A program made the position numbers and the translations under genes. The notes beneath the pieces were generated by a model. It was not told where the DNA came from, did not search any database, and worked only from the letters and a program-made list of their open reading frames with translations. A DNA stretch of 64,000 nt from NCBI GenBank assembly GCA_038993745.2, contig CP160629.1:1736001-1800000 (forward strand), written 5' to 3'. Origin of the DNA: Aliivibrio fischeri (GTDB taxonomy: Bacteria; Pseudomonadota; Gammaproteobacteria; Enterobacterales; Vibrionaceae). This document shows positions 18,446 through 29,008 of the stretch, piece by piece (position 1 is the stretch's first letter; the number at the start of each line of letters is the position of its first letter).

Positions 18446-19093
18446 TTAATTACGGCGTGCGTGCATTAACTGCTTGGCTTCATTAATTGAGTTAATAATT
18501 GTCACTCGATCAACATCAACTCGCTCAGAATCTAAAATTTTCTGCCACGCATTAATGGCCTTCTGGTAACGGAAAGTAACAAAATGATCAGAAGCAATTA
18601 ATGTTAAAGCGGCTTGATTATATTCATCAAGAACTAACGCTTTCTTAAGTAACTCTTCTACTTCATCGCTCATAATCTGAGAATGTAAATAATACTGAGT
18701 CGTCGCTTTTGCTGCATATTGATTGGCTGTTGGCTCTTCTGTTAAACGAATTGCGTATCCAAAGCAGATATTCGCATTGTTTAATTCACCATTCAGTAGA
18801 TAACCCTGCCCTATTTCAAACCACAATTCAGCGTCATTTGGGCTCTGTTTCAGTTGGTCCTCTAAATAGCGCATCTTATCTTCATAAGAGAGAGGACCTA
18901 GTGGCTCTGTAATTAACTCATTCTGTACTGCGTATTTTTCTGGTCTTAACCCTGAAGAAAAGACAACAATCACACTGACTACAACAACAAATATCATCCA
19001 TACAGGATTCAAAGAAGCAGCATTTCCACGGCTATAAAACCACCATAATACTGCACCAATAAGAACAAAGCTTAGCAACATCGTTATAATCAT
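18446..19093 (-). CDS. nrfG: NrfG/CcmI-like TPR protein for heme attachment
   Basis: 215 residues: two N-terminal membrane segments (about 4-17 and 30-46), then TPR repeats (DAELWFEIGQGYLLNGELNN and following). NrfG and the CcmH C-terminal domain present the apocytochrome C-terminus to the heme lyase. It faces nrfA tail to tail and is separate from nrfE and nrfF, so the nrf set occupies three transcription units. A general TPR role cannot be fully excluded. Confidence 0.75.
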   Translation of the reverse strand: MIITMLLSFVLIGAVLWWFYSRGNAASLNPVWMIFVVVVSVIVVFSSGLRPEKYAVQNELITEPLGPLSYEDKMRYLEDQLKQSPNDAELWFEIGQGYLLNGELNNANICFGYAIRLTEEPTANQYAAKATTQYYLHSQIMSDEVEELLKKALVLDEYNQAALTLIASDHFVTFRYQKAINAWQKILDSERVDVDRVTIINSINEAKQLMHARRN

Positions 19094-19183
19094 ACTGAGT
19101 ACCCAAATAAAAAATCGGCCAGATCGTAATTGAAATCATCATTTTTCGCAATGATCGCCATCATAGATGGCCTTTCTCCAAAC

Positions 19184-19214
19184 ATAAAAAAAGCTTCTTG
19201 ATCACAGAAGCTTT
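19184..19214 (-). terminator. Intrinsic terminator after pldA
   Basis: The stem AAAGCTTCT/AGAAGCTTT is followed leftward by a T run. Confidence 0.75.
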
Positions 19215-19242
19215 AATTATTACGTAATAAATAGCACTGGCA

Positions 19243-20016
19243 TTAATTTGGCGGCATTAGTTTAATACCAAGACCAATTCGGGTTTGATCATGATTATAA
19301 TCAATCAAAGTTTCTCCATACCCTTTCCATGCTTGAACGTATAAACCAACAAATTTATTGACGTTTAATGTGTAACCAAGCTCAGCACCACCTTTATCGG
19401 TTTCGAAATTATAATGGAAACGAGTACTGAGTGTTCCAATATCATTACCGACAGAAGCCCAAACATCATAATTACCTAAATAATCCGTAATATCTTCGTT
19501 ATTTTCTTCATCAGCAATGACATACCAAGCTCTAACGCCATATTGTACAGGGCCATCAATTCGTTCTAATGCGCCATAAATGCGATCCCAACTACGAGAT
19601 AAACTCGCTGTTTGACCATTAGATTCATGCATATAACCAAATTCAGCATTATTAAAAATCAACATATTTGACTGATGCATCAAGAAAAATTGTGGCTTAT
19701 AGTTAGTTTCTCTAAAAGGGGATGAAATATCGCTGTTACCCAACTGCCATAATGACTTTTGTGTATAAGCAAACATGATTGAGGAACTTTGACTAACTGG
19801 GAACAAAGGTACTGCAAATGAAAATTTGAATTTCACTTCAACATCATGAAGGCCGTCAGCATCTTCAAAACCACCATCAATATAGGTTTGTTTGTTCAAA
19901 TCACTAATATAAGAACCTAAAATATAGCTATCTTCATAGGCATGTATACGATTTAACTCTTTTGCGAACGATAAAGAGGGTATTGCCAATGCAATTAATA
20001 GCATCCATTTTTTCAT
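19243..20016 (-). CDS. pldA: Outer-membrane phospholipase A
   Basis: 257 residues from the ATG at 20016, which has AAAGG in front; a longer frame to 20067 lacks this. A signal peptide is followed by a beta-barrel and the OMPLA active-site motif YMHESNGQTASLSRSWDR, with the catalytic His and Ser. OMPLA hydrolyses phospholipids that reach the outer leaflet and is activated by dimerisation and calcium. It is a single-gene unit with its own terminator. The C-terminus IGLGIKLMPPN is a little unlike the usual aromatic barrel end. Confidence 0.88.
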   Translation of the reverse strand: MKKWMLLIALAIPSLSFAKELNRIHAYEDSYILGSYISDLNKQTYIDGGFEDADGLHDVEVKFKFSFAVPLFPVSQSSSIMFAYTQKSLWQLGNSDISSPFRETNYKPQFFLMHQSNMLIFNNAEFGYMHESNGQTASLSRSWDRIYGALERIDGPVQYGVRAWYVIADEENNEDITDYLGNYDVWASVGNDIGTLSTRFHYNFETDKGGAELGYTLNVNKFVGLYVQAWKGYGETLIDYNHDQTRIGLGIKLMPPN

Positions 20017-20111
20017 AGTCGACCTTTTGTCATTAGTTTGCTTTTTTATTGTTAATGCAAAAAGCATACCTAATAACTAAGATTTTTATTCATACATTCA
20101 TAATGTTAATA

Positions 20112-22454
20112 CTATTTGATATCAACTGTTCGACTTGCTTTCTTATACTGCAATTTCCAACCTGACCAACTTGGTAACTCCCAACGTTTAACATCACCTT
20201 TACGTTGTCCTTTGTGGTAATGCAGCAAAATTCGCTTACTTAATGGAAAGTACTCAACTAATAATACAAGTTCAGGTAATACCAACTGTTGAGGATAAGA
20301 ATCTAGAAAGTCTTGAAGCTCCCACTCAGGGATACCATGAAAAACAAAATCTGTTTCATCAAATAATTCCATCTCATCAATTGAGCTCACACCAAGAGCT
20401 TCTAATTGCTCTTTAAACCAACGCTCAAATGTGACAGAAGAGACTTCTTTATTATTTAGCTGGCAATACAGTTTCCAAGCGGCAATCTCCTTCTCTCTTG
20501 CTTCTTTTAATTGAGGCATAAGTAAACCGCTATCAACTTGATTGAGGATCACTGCGATATTATCGGTATTATCAGGGGCGACAAATTCCGTTTTCAACTT
20601 CCGATTTGCATAAAAGAATTCATGTATTATTTTAAATTCACCATCCTGATTTATTACCTCTCCACTTCGACACTCAGCTAATCCAGAATTTAAAACTAAC
20701 GATAAATCAATCGGTGCCAGTGCCGTCGCAATGGTTAATGTCTGCTTAGAGCCTCTTCCTGGTAAAGAAAACTGATCAAAAACCAGTGCAGCTTCATACG
20801 ATGATGGAAAACAACTGTTGCGGTCGAGTAAAACTTCTTGCTTCCCATTACCAAATGCTTCTTTTCGCTTTTCTCTTCTAACAAAAACTAATTCTGGTAA
20901 TTTTTCTACGAGTTGCAGTAATACTTCTTCACGCTTTATGCGACTACTGACTTCTAAATCAGGTAAACCAAGTTCATATCGGATCTGTATTGATAATTTA
21001 CGAGCTTCAGATTGCAGCTCTTTATCAACAATAACGCCTTCACATGAATGACCGCGAACGATAGAAATTAACGTAATAAGATCACAACCTTTAGGATTCC
21101 AACGAGTAAATTCCTCTAATGCATCTTGTTTTTTAGATATTGAATAGAGTTTGTTTGATACCGATAAAGCAGAAACTAAATCAACAATGGTTTCTTTCTC
21201 AGCCTTTCCAATAATCACCGAAAGCATATGTGAAAATAGCGTATCAATCGGTAAAGGAAAAAGTCGGCGCCCGTAATCAGTTATCTCACCCTGTTCATTC
21301 AATGCTTTCATCGCTTGAAGCTTTAATTCAGCATTACTCAGAGATGCCATTGGTAGCACTTCTAGAAATGGCATATTACGTAAAACAAAGTCACAACTTG
21401 CTGCTGCTAGCATAGGCTCCACTAGCTCTTCCCGTTGCAACTCTGGTGGTGTTGTTTTTTCTAATGACGCAAATTCACCATACATATGAATAGCCGTACC
21501 CGCCTGTGTTCTCCCTGCTCGACCAGACCGTTGAAAGGCACTTGCTTTAGAAATCGCTTGTAATGATAACGTTGTTCGCCCATTTCGTTGATGAGTTCTT
21601 CGCTCTAAGCCTGAATCAATAACAACCGTAATATTCGGGATAGTTAAAGAGGTCTCTGCAACGTTCGTTGAAAATACAAATCGTTGCTGATCAGATTGGG
21701 TCAATACTTGTTGACGAATATCATCACTCACCCCAGCATATAAAGGAAGAATAAGAACGTCTTGGAATTTACTTCGTACAACTTGGATACATTGTTGAAT
21801 TTCTTTTTTACCCGGTAAGAAAATTAATACATCGCCATGTTCATTTTGAGCACTTAAATTCATTAATATACTCAATATACGTATATCTAAATCCTTATTT
21901 GAAGGCATATATTGGGAATGAGCTGCAATATAACAATGCGTTACTGGATACTGCCTACCTTCTGATTGTAATACATCAGCATCAATATACTGAGCCAATG
22001 AAGTACTATCCATTGTAGCGGATGTTAAGATAAGACGATGCTGCTGGTGTAGCTTTAATAAGGAGAGTAATACATCACTATCCCAACGACGTTCATGAAA
22101 TTCATCAATAATAACGATATTGAAATCGACTAATCGATCTTCCATAAACCATTTTAATGCGATCCCAGGAGTTACAAATACCACTTTACTTTTAACTGTG
22201 TATTGAGCATCTAGCTTAATCGCGTACCCAATATCATCACCTACTGTTTGCTCGTGTTGAGTTGATAGGTAATCCGCTAAAGCAGTACAAGCTATACGAC
22301 GAGGCTCAACAACTAATACCCTTCCATGTTCAGCTGCCCACACAGGTAAATGAGTGGATTTTCCTGAACCTGTTTCAGATTCAACCACTAAATTTTTATG
22401 GTTAACTAAAGATGAAAACTCATCGTATAAGGCATTAATTGGTAATAAAGACAT
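20112..22454 (-). CDS. hrpB: HrpB, DEAH-type ATP-dependent RNA helicase
   Basis: 780 residues, close to the usual length of about 800. Helicase motifs in order: Walker A ESETGSGKSTHLPVW, DEFHERRWDSDVL as motif II, LTSATMD as motif III, the RecA2 domain with QRSGRAGRTQAGTA as motif VI, then the ratchet-like HA2 part and the HrpB-specific C-terminus (FFYANRKLKTE). The cellular substrate of HrpB is poorly known. The gene stands alone between pldA and maeA. Confidence 0.93.
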   Translation of the reverse strand: MSLLPINALYDEFSSLVNHKNLVVESETGSGKSTHLPVWAAEHGRVLVVEPRRIACTALADYLSTQHEQTVGDDIGYAIKLDAQYTVKSKVVFVTPGIALKWFMEDRLVDFNIVIIDEFHERRWDSDVLLSLLKLHQQHRLILTSATMDSTSLAQYIDADVLQSEGRQYPVTHCYIAAHSQYMPSNKDLDIRILSILMNLSAQNEHGDVLIFLPGKKEIQQCIQVVRSKFQDVLILPLYAGVSDDIRQQVLTQSDQQRFVFSTNVAETSLTIPNITVVIDSGLERRTHQRNGRTTLSLQAISKASAFQRSGRAGRTQAGTAIHMYGEFASLEKTTPPELQREELVEPMLAAASCDFVLRNMPFLEVLPMASLSNAELKLQAMKALNEQGEITDYGRRLFPLPIDTLFSHMLSVIIGKAEKETIVDLVSALSVSNKLYSISKKQDALEEFTRWNPKGCDLITLISIVRGHSCEGVIVDKELQSEARKLSIQIRYELGLPDLEVSSRIKREEVLLQLVEKLPELVFVRREKRKEAFGNGKQEVLLDRNSCFPSSYEAALVFDQFSLPGRGSKQTLTIATALAPIDLSLVLNSGLAECRSGEVINQDGEFKIIHEFFYANRKLKTEFVAPDNTDNIAVILNQVDSGLLMPQLKEAREKEIAAWKLYCQLNNKEVSSVTFERWFKEQLEALGVSSIDEMELFDETDFVFHGIPEWELQDFLDSYPQQLVLPELVLLVEYFPLSKRILLHYHKGQRKGDVKRWELPSWSGWKLQYKKASRTVDIK

Positions 22455-22608
22455 ATAAACCGAAAGATAATAGAATATTTCACTACTTTAACGGATTTGA
22501 TTGATAAAAACATGACTCTATTCGCACTTTATTTTCAATCACGCTTTGATATTTGCTTAAAGTAGGCATAGGATCTGTGGTTCATTCTCGATTTGAAGAA
22601 GCCTAACG

Positions 22609-24297
22609 ATGAATAACAACAAACGTCCCCTATATATCCCTTATGCAGGTCCTGCACTTCTAAGTACTCCTCTACTCAATAAAGGTAGCGCATTCAGTAC
22701 TACAGAGCGTAAATATTTTAACTTAGAAGGTTTGCTTCCTGAGGCGATTGAGAGTATCGAAGAACAAACAGGTCGTGCTTACAAGCAATATCAGAATTTT
22801 GAAAATGATATGGATAAGCATATTTACCTACGTAATATTCAAGATACAAACGAAACTCTTTTCTACCGTTTAGTACAAAACCACATAAGTGAAATGATGC
22901 CAATCATTTATACACCTACGGTAGGTGCAGCTTGTGAGAACTTCTCAAATATATACCGACGTGGCCGTGGTTTGTTTATCTCTTATGAAAACAAAAACCG
23001 CATTGATGATTTATTGAATAATGCCGCTAACCAAAACGTTAAAGTAATTGTAGTTACTGATGGTGAACGAATTCTTGGTCTTGGTGATCAGGGGATCGGC
23101 GGTATGGGTATTCCTATCGGGAAACTGGCATTATATACCGCATGTGGTGGTATCAGCCCTGCTCATACATTACCTATCGTACTTGATGTAGGTACAAATA
23201 ACCCTCAACGTCTTGCTGATCCTATGTATATGGGCTGGCGTCACCCTCGTGTTACTGGCGACGAATACGCTGATTTTGTTGAAGATTTCATTCAAGCTGT
23301 ACAACGTCGTTGGCCTGAAGCCCTAGTTCAATTTGAAGATTTTGCACAAAAAAATGCAATGCCTTTACTTGAGCGTTACAAAAACCGAATTTGTTGTTTT
23401 AATGACGATATTCAAGGTACTGCAGCAGTTACTGTTGGTTCATTACTTGCCGCTTGTAAAGCTGCTGGCAGTTCTTTATCAGAACAACGAGTTACTTTCC
23501 TAGGCGCAGGCTCTGCTGGTTGTGGTATTGCTGAAGCAATCATTGCACAAATGGTATCAGAAGGAATTTCTGATGCACAAGCACGCTCACAAGTATATAT
23601 GGTTGACCGTTGGGGTCTATTACAAGAAGGTATGCCGAATCTATTAGATTTCCAACAACGTCTTGTACAAAAAGCTGAAAACACAAAAGATTGGGTTTCT
23701 GAGGAACCTAACTTCTCACTTGTTGATGTTATGCGTAATGCAAAACCAACCGTATTAATTGGTGTATCTGGTGCTCCTGGCTTATTTAGTAAAGAAGTAA
23801 TCCAAGAGATGCACAAACATTGTGAACGACCAATTGTTTTCCCTCTCTCAAACCCAACAAGCCGTGTAGAGGCTACACCAAACGATATCATTCGTTGGAC
23901 TGATGGTCAGGCACTAGTAGCAACAGGAAGCCCGTTTGATCCTGTCGCACACAATGGTCAAACTTATCCAATTGCTCAGTGTAATAATAGTTTTATCTTC
24001 CCAGGTATTGGCTTAGGTGTATTAGCTATTAAAGCAACTCGTGTAACGGATGAAATGCTGATGGAATCAAGTCGAGCACTATCTGAATGCTCTCCACTGG
24101 CTATTCACGGTACTGGTGCACTTCTTCCACCATTAGAAGAGATTCATAGTGTATCGAAGCGAATTGCGTTTGCCGTAGCTAAAAAAGCGATTGAACAGGG
24201 CCATGCTCTTGAAATCACAGATGAAGCGCTTCAGCAAAAAATTGAAAGCTACTTTTGGAAACCGGTATACCGTCGTTACAAACGAACAGCATTCTAA
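22609..24297 (+). CDS. maeA: NAD-dependent malic enzyme (malate to pyruvate)
   Basis: 562 residues, the normal length for MaeA/SfcA. The signature region [20 protein letters not shown], the catalytic-site stretch [20 protein letters not shown] and the dinucleotide fold [17 protein letters not shown] are all present. It oxidises and decarboxylates malate to pyruvate with NAD. It is a single-gene unit with a strong terminator at 24319-24349. Confidence 0.95.
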   Translation: MNNNKRPLYIPYAGPALLSTPLLNKGSAFSTTERKYFNLEGLLPEAIESIEEQTGRAYKQYQNFENDMDKHIYLRNIQDTNETLFYRLVQNHISEMMPIIYTPTVGAACENFSNIYRRGRGLFISYENKNRIDDLLNNAANQNVKVIVVTDGERILGLGDQGIGGMGIPIGKLALYTACGGISPAHTLPIVLDVGTNNPQRLADPMYMGWRHPRVTGDEYADFVEDFIQAVQRRWPEALVQFEDFAQKNAMPLLERYKNRICCFNDDIQGTAAVTVGSLLAACKAAGSSLSEQRVTFLGAGSAGCGIAEAIIAQMVSEGISDAQARSQVYMVDRWGLLQEGMPNLLDFQQRLVQKAENTKDWVSEEPNFSLVDVMRNAKPTVLIGVSGAPGLFSKEVIQEMHKHCERPIVFPLSNPTSRVEATPNDIIRWTDGQALVATGSPFDPVAHNGQTYPIAQCNNSFIFPGIGLGVLAIKATRVTDEMLMESSRALSECSPLAIHGTGALLPPLEEIHSVSKRIAFAVAKKAIEQGHALEITDEALQQKIESYFWKPVYRRYKRTAF

Positions 24298-24318
24298 TAA
24301 GTACATGATTTAACTATA

Positions 24319-24349
24319 AACCAGAGTAACTATTGCTCTGGTTTTTTTT
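24319..24349 (+). terminator. Intrinsic terminator after maeA
   Basis: The stem AACCAGAG/CTCTGGTT is followed by a run of eight T or more. Confidence 0.85.
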
Positions 24350-24407
24350 CAACTTTTGCTAAGCCTGGCCGATATATTTAATATGAATAAATAATCGTAT
24401 ACACCTT

Positions 24408-24740
24408 ATGAACCAAATACTTTCTTTTTTTAATACCTTGGGCAGTTATTTAACTCCCTATTTATCTGATATCTCAGTAGCGATGATTGCTTGTGCACTT
24501 GTCATGCTAGGTGGTGATATTAACCGTGCATTAAGAGCTTTCTTAGCTGGAAAACACTTTTTAATTCGTACCTGTGCTTTTATTGGTATTAACGCTTTTG
24601 GGTATGGATTGTTGATTGTAAAAGCATCACCATTTCTCACATCTGCTTTGCGTTCTATACAACCTGCTTTTATGCTTGCTATTGTTTTTTCGACCTTTAT
24701 TATTATCGGTATATGGGCACAAAAAAATCGTCAAGTATGA
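24408..24740 (+). CDS. Small membrane protein, DUF3392-like
   Basis: 110 residues with three hydrophobic segments (about 21-38, 47-66 and 82-104) and the polar signature GGDINRALRAFLAGKHFLIR between the first two. I recognise it as like the Vibrio DUF3392 family, whose function is unknown. It lies 26 bases before sanA and may be co-transcribed with it. Confidence 0.7.
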   Translation: MNQILSFFNTLGSYLTPYLSDISVAMIACALVMLGGDINRALRAFLAGKHFLIRTCAFIGINAFGYGLLIVKASPFLTSALRSIQPAFMLAIVFSTFIIIGIWAQKNRQV

Positions 24741-24766
24741 TCATGATGCATTAAAGTTGAGGGATA

Positions 24767-25444
24767 ATGGCAGTTTCAAAAATAGAGACATTTAAAAAGT
24801 GGATAAAAATAGTTTTGATCGTAGCTATCGCTGCTACATCGGCTATTTTGGCTCCCGATGTCTATATGTCGCTATCAACACAGTCACAACTTTATAAACA
24901 GGTTGAAGCTCTTCCAGAGCAAGAAACGGCTCTGGTTCTTGGCACGAGCAAGTATATTCGTCGTACATTAAACCCTTACTACCAATATCGCATTGATGCT
25001 GCAATTGAATTATTCAAGCAAAATAAAGTTTCGCATTTTTTACTCAGTGGAGATAATGCTCATCGTTCATATAACGAACCATGGACAATGAAGCGAGACT
25101 TATTAAAAGCAGGAATACCAGAAGATAGAATAACATTAGACTATGCAGGGTTTCGTACTCTAGATTCCGTTCAGCGAGCAAAAGAAATTTTTGATGCAAA
25201 TAGCTTAACGATCGTTTCACAACAGTTTCATTGCCAACGAGCTGTTTTCATTGCGAATCATTTCGATATGGATACGGTTTGTTTAGTTGTTCCATCCCCT
25301 TCTGGCTGGGCGAATACAAAAATTAGATTTAGAGAAGTATTAGCAAGAACCAAAGCAGTATTAGATTTATATATTTTTAATGTACAGCCTAAATTCCTCG
25401 GGCCTAAAGAACCCATTGATCACAGAACACTTCCTAAAGAATAA
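24767..25444 (+). CDS. sanA: SanA-like DUF218 envelope protein
   Basis: 225 residues: one N-terminal membrane anchor and a DUF218 fold (LVLGTSKYIRRTLNPYYQYR, HFLLSGDNAHRSYNEPWTMK, IVSQQFHCQRAVFIA). SanA in E. coli supports the envelope barrier against vancomycin; DUF218 relatives such as ElyC act in envelope precursor use. A GAGG ribosome site precedes the ATG. The enzymatic activity is not established. Confidence 0.82.
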   Translation: MAVSKIETFKKWIKIVLIVAIAATSAILAPDVYMSLSTQSQLYKQVEALPEQETALVLGTSKYIRRTLNPYYQYRIDAAIELFKQNKVSHFLLSGDNAHRSYNEPWTMKRDLLKAGIPEDRITLDYAGFRTLDSVQRAKEIFDANSLTIVSQQFHCQRAVFIANHFDMDTVCLVVPSPSGWANTKIRFREVLARTKAVLDLYIFNVQPKFLGPKEPIDHRTLPKE

Positions 25445-25463
25445 CTCACAAAAAGCCATTAGA

Positions 25464-25500
25464 TATAAAAAACCCTAGCCTCAGTAGCTAGGGTTTGAAC
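25464..25500. terminator. Bidirectional terminator between sanA and the diguanylate cyclase gene
   Basis: A perfect ten-pair stem AAACCCTAGC/GCTAGGGTTT with a seven-base loop, and an A run on the left that gives a T tract leftward. Confidence 0.8.
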
Positions 25501-26831
25501 TTAATTCATATAATGTATATTTGAACTTGAGTTAACAATATTAGAACTGGCTTTTACATTATTTCGCCCAGCATTCTTAGCTTTAAATAAAGCATCATCA
25601 GCACGAGCAATCACTTCAGTAATCCGTTCATCCTTCATCTCAGCAACACCAAGGCTGCATGTTAAGCGTTCATTATGACACCATAAGTGATGCTCTACAG
25701 TACGACGTATATACTCTGCTTTTTCTTCTGCCTGTTGAAGATCGTTATTTGGAGAAAATACGATAAATTCTTCCCCTCCCAACGAACCAAAAAATCAGTA
25801 CTTTTAATTGCTCCAGTAATCACTAAAACAAACTCTCGTAAAATATCATCACCTGTTTGATGTCCTAAGTCATCATTCACTTTTTTAAAGAAATCAATAT
25901 CTATATAAATCACGGAAAAGGTTTGCTTGCCCCAGCGAACTTGCTGCGACATACGTTCTAGCCAATCACGAACAGCATTACGGTTACGAGCACCCGTTAA
26001 GGAATCTCGATGAGCTAATTCTGCAAACTCTACATTTTTCTCTTTTAATGTATCATTTAATTTACGTAAACGACTTTCACGATAAGTACTGGCTTTTAAT
26101 CGCTTATTCAATGCACGCTGTTCATATAAAACATAGGCAATAATAACAACAAGCCATGCACCTAGAATCGTTTTTAATAAGGTTGTTTCTTTAATCCAAA
26201 CGCCTCGTAATTCAACACTGTTTATGGTCATTTCGAAGTGGCCTTCACGCACTCCTGAAGCGGTAGCTATTTCAATGATAGAAACATTCGAAAACTCAGG
26301 TGACGCATGTTCTACCGCAACTTTGTAATCCGCTATCCACCAAGTAAGTACCTGGAAATCAGATAAGCTAATCTCTTTAGGACCAGTATTAAAACCAGGT
26401 TCATATTCAATCCCATTAAATTTCAACGATGCAGCGTCATTACGCTTAGTATATGCAGGATTACTATTACGTAAATAAACACGTAAACGTCCATTAGGAT
26501 CCGAGTTTTTATAATCAATATCTAATACAAGCTTTGAATAATCTGAAAGATCAACTCCCTCAAAAATACTATCTGATAAATGAATTGCAGCTTCACAGTA
26601 TGGCCAAGCATATTTACCTTGCTTTAGGTCACACTTAATTGTTGGCTTATCATTAGTTTGAACTAAAACCGAATCACTAATACCACCAACTTTGCGATCA
26701 TCCGTTGCATAATATTGATATTTTTCGGGGCTGATAGTTAATGTTTTTGAGTCACCATCAAAGTGATACCAAACAAGAATACCAGTCGACAGTATTAACA
26801 TCACCACTGCAATTTTTTGAAAAATGCTCAT
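25501..26831 (-). pseudogene. Membrane diguanylate cyclase, frameshifted inside the GGDEF motif
   Basis: Two overlapping frames form one protein of about 440 residues: a membrane anchor, a periplasmic sensor region (about 25-225), a second membrane helix, then a GGDEF domain. The first frame reads RDSLTGARNRNAV and DIDFFKKVNDDLGHQTGDD, reaches LVRW and then shifts; the second gives GGEEFIVFSPNNDLQQAEEK to the end. The break is at 25773-25780 (CCCC T CCC on the plus strand); one more base of the C run restores LVRWGGEEFIVF. Diguanylate cyclases make c-di-GMP. As read, the catalytic loop is lost. Sequencing error is a serious alternative. Confidence 0.85.
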
Positions 26832-27130
26832 AGTAATCCTTTACACAAACCCTTAATTATTTTGATCTTCATTCCAAAAAATAATACCCCACTTATTTTT
26901 CATCGCAAAGAAATAAAAATACGATATATCGCAAAAAGAAGAACTTACATTCTATTTTATGATATAGCTCAAAAAACAATACATACATTCATATAGCAAA
27001 GTTAACTCATTGATTTAGATGTCATTAAACTGTCTATCCGCCATATTTTCGTCACAAACTATAAAAAGTGTAATTAATAAAAAAGCGCCTATTTAGGCGC
27101 TTATATTAAAGATGAGGATGAAAATTAAAT
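26832..27130. other. Intergenic region with a terminator
   Basis: About 300 AT-rich bases between two leftward genes. Apart from the hairpin at 27079-27102 and the expected promoter of the cyclase gene I see nothing. Confidence 0.4.
27079..27102 (-). terminator. Intrinsic terminator after the MipA/OmpV-like gene
   Basis: The stem AAGCGCCT/AGGCGCTT with a four-base loop is followed leftward by a T run. Confidence 0.78.
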
Positions 27131-28471
27131 TTATAAATCAAATTGTAAATAAACTGAATTATAATTACTTCCGCCTTTAATTCTTCCATATTGCGATGAA
27201 TTTTCAAAAATAGCGGAGCGATGATGAATGCTATATCCTAACCAGACACTGTCCCATTCTCTTTTATTGAAAAGATCGCCCAAATTAATATCAAAAGAAA
27301 AATCTAAATAATTTAATAGTTTACTTTCTCTATACCCTTTTCTATCCATCTCTGTTTGTTCTATATATGATACGTGATTGATATATGATAGCCCTTCAGC
27401 CACACCAAAACGCCATTTCGTTGGCCAAGGGATTGTCGCATAAGCTTTTATGGCCACAACAAATTCTGAACTAAGATTCTGAACATCTGATTTCCAGTGT
27501 TGGACATAACCAGGCGTTAAATATAGATCAAGAGGAAGTGAAAACAACTCATCAGTCAGAGGTAAACCATAAAATACCGAAGTCATTTGGTTATTATGCG
27601 GATCTTTTTCTGAATCTAAACGAATAATATCACCAATATTAGATGGCGTTGCCCATCCATGAGCAACTCTCAAATAAGGTTTATTACCAATATTTTTTCT
27701 TGTTGGTTTACCTTCTTCAGCAAAGAAACCGACACCAAGAAAATATTCATACTCCCAACGATTATCAATATATTGACTATCGTATGCATTATCATCTAAT
27801 CGAGACACATAAGTTCCGCCAAGAAGGTAAAGATTTGAAATTACGTGGTAGCGAGACATAAAGCCCGCTTTAAAATCAATTCCCGAACCAATACTTTGGT
27901 TAGAATCCTCACTCAGGCCGTAATAATAATTGTTAAACTCAGCTTCTTTAAATCGAGTTTCGATTGTTGGATTAAACCACCAATCACCAGAACTAATTTC
28001 AGCCCCTAACTTAAAATTTAAATAGGAACGAAACTCAGGGTCTACCATCACTTCTGAGTCAAAAAACCATTCATCATTTATTTGATAACGCACTTGAAGG
28101 CCAGTATCAACAACATCTCCACCCGCTTTATTCTGCACTTCTTTTGGCAAATCAAAATAACGTAGCCTCATTAAAGCACTAAATTGCCAATCGCTCGCTT
28201 CATAAAGATAAACGCCACCTTCCATGCCGTTTATAAACACGTATTCATTTTCAAAAAACATCATTGGAATGAAAGTTGAAACTGTTTCTGATTCAGTCTC
28301 ATAAGGAATGCTTGCTGTTCTAATTACCCCGGCAATACCCCAGTTTTTTTCAGTTTCTAATGATTCTTCATTTGTATTTTTGGTCTCTTCCGCAATCGAG
28401 AAAAAACTTATAAATAAAAATGAAAATATCCAGTTCAATGATTTTTTTTGAAAATAAAAAAGATTAGACAA
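27131..28471 (-). CDS. MipA/OmpV-like outer-membrane protein
   Basis: 446 residues: a signal peptide ending FFSIAEET, then alternating aromatic beta-strands typical of a barrel, ending YNSVYLQFDL with a C-terminal hydrophobic residue. The early part (WGIAGVIRTASIPYE, FIPMMFFENEYVFINGMEGG) resembles MipA/OmpV proteins, though it is longer than most. Some family members are porins or bind lytic transglycosylases. The family call is moderate; the substrate is unknown. Confidence 0.6.
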   Translation of the reverse strand: MSNLFYFQKKSLNWIFSFLFISFFSIAEETKNTNEESLETEKNWGIAGVIRTASIPYETESETVSTFIPMMFFENEYVFINGMEGGVYLYEASDWQFSALMRLRYFDLPKEVQNKAGGDVVDTGLQVRYQINDEWFFDSEVMVDPEFRSYLNFKLGAEISSGDWWFNPTIETRFKEAEFNNYYYGLSEDSNQSIGSGIDFKAGFMSRYHVISNLYLLGGTYVSRLDDNAYDSQYIDNRWEYEYFLGVGFFAEEGKPTRKNIGNKPYLRVAHGWATPSNIGDIIRLDSEKDPHNNQMTSVFYGLPLTDELFSLPLDLYLTPGYVQHWKSDVQNLSSEFVVAIKAYATIPWPTKWRFGVAEGLSYINHVSYIEQTEMDRKGYRESKLLNYLDFSFDINLGDLFNKREWDSVWLGYSIHHRSAIFENSSQYGRIKGGSNYNSVYLQFDL

Positions 28472-28610
28472 AATAGCTCTCTAAATGAATAAATTTTGAT
28501 ATATGTGATGAACAGATAAGCAATTGAAGTAAAAAACAATTCAATCAACTTTATAATTTGAGTATAGTGTCGTTATTAAAAAATATAAATCATCGCCTTG
28601 AGAAATTAAC

Positions 28611-28978
28611 GTGAAAATTTCAGAATTGATTCAAAATTTACAAAGCATTCAAAAAGAACATGGCAATGATATTGAAGTCGTTACAGGTGAAGAGTGGTTC
28701 CCTGAACAACTGTTAACTTCTTCAGTTAATCATAATATGGCTTTTTAAAGTTTGATCGCTTACCTTGTGATATTCCAGCAGAGATAGATGCCCGAGGTTT
28801 TCTAGAGCACGAAGAAATTTTAATAAAACAATTAGTAAACAATGTAATTTTTAGCGAACTAGAACCAGAAATGATGGTAGATAAACTAACTGACATGCTC
28901 GTATTTAGTCATGAGAATATCAGTTGTGATGTTATCGAACATTTTAGTCAATTAGAAAATAAAAAAATAGGCGTATAA
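28611..28978 (+). pseudogene. Small unknown protein gene, frameshifted in a T run
   Basis: From GTG at 28611 a frame of 45 residues (MKISELIQNLQSIQKEHGND...) ends at a TAA at 28746-28748. The next frame continues at once with KFDRLPCDIPAEIDARGFLE to a TAA at 28976-28978. One extra T in the run of five at 28742-28746 would fuse them as ...MAFLKFDRLP..., a protein of about 122 residues. The family is not recognised. The coding look of the downstream frame supports one original gene. The terminator overlaps its stop codon. Confidence 0.65.
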
Positions 28979-28991
28979 CACGCCTATTTTT
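28964..28991. terminator. Bidirectional terminator
   Basis: The stem ATAGGCGT/ACGCCTAT (28967-28974 with 28980-28987) has a T run to the right and an A run to the left. It serves the small gene at 28611 and the leftward ecfT gene. Confidence 0.75.
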
Positions 28992-29008
28992 TATCTTAAT
29001 TAATAATA

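Noticed and set aside
23412-23891. Antisense frame of 159 codons in maeA
   Set aside because: Opposite a fully conserved malic enzyme; its composition shows no family signal.
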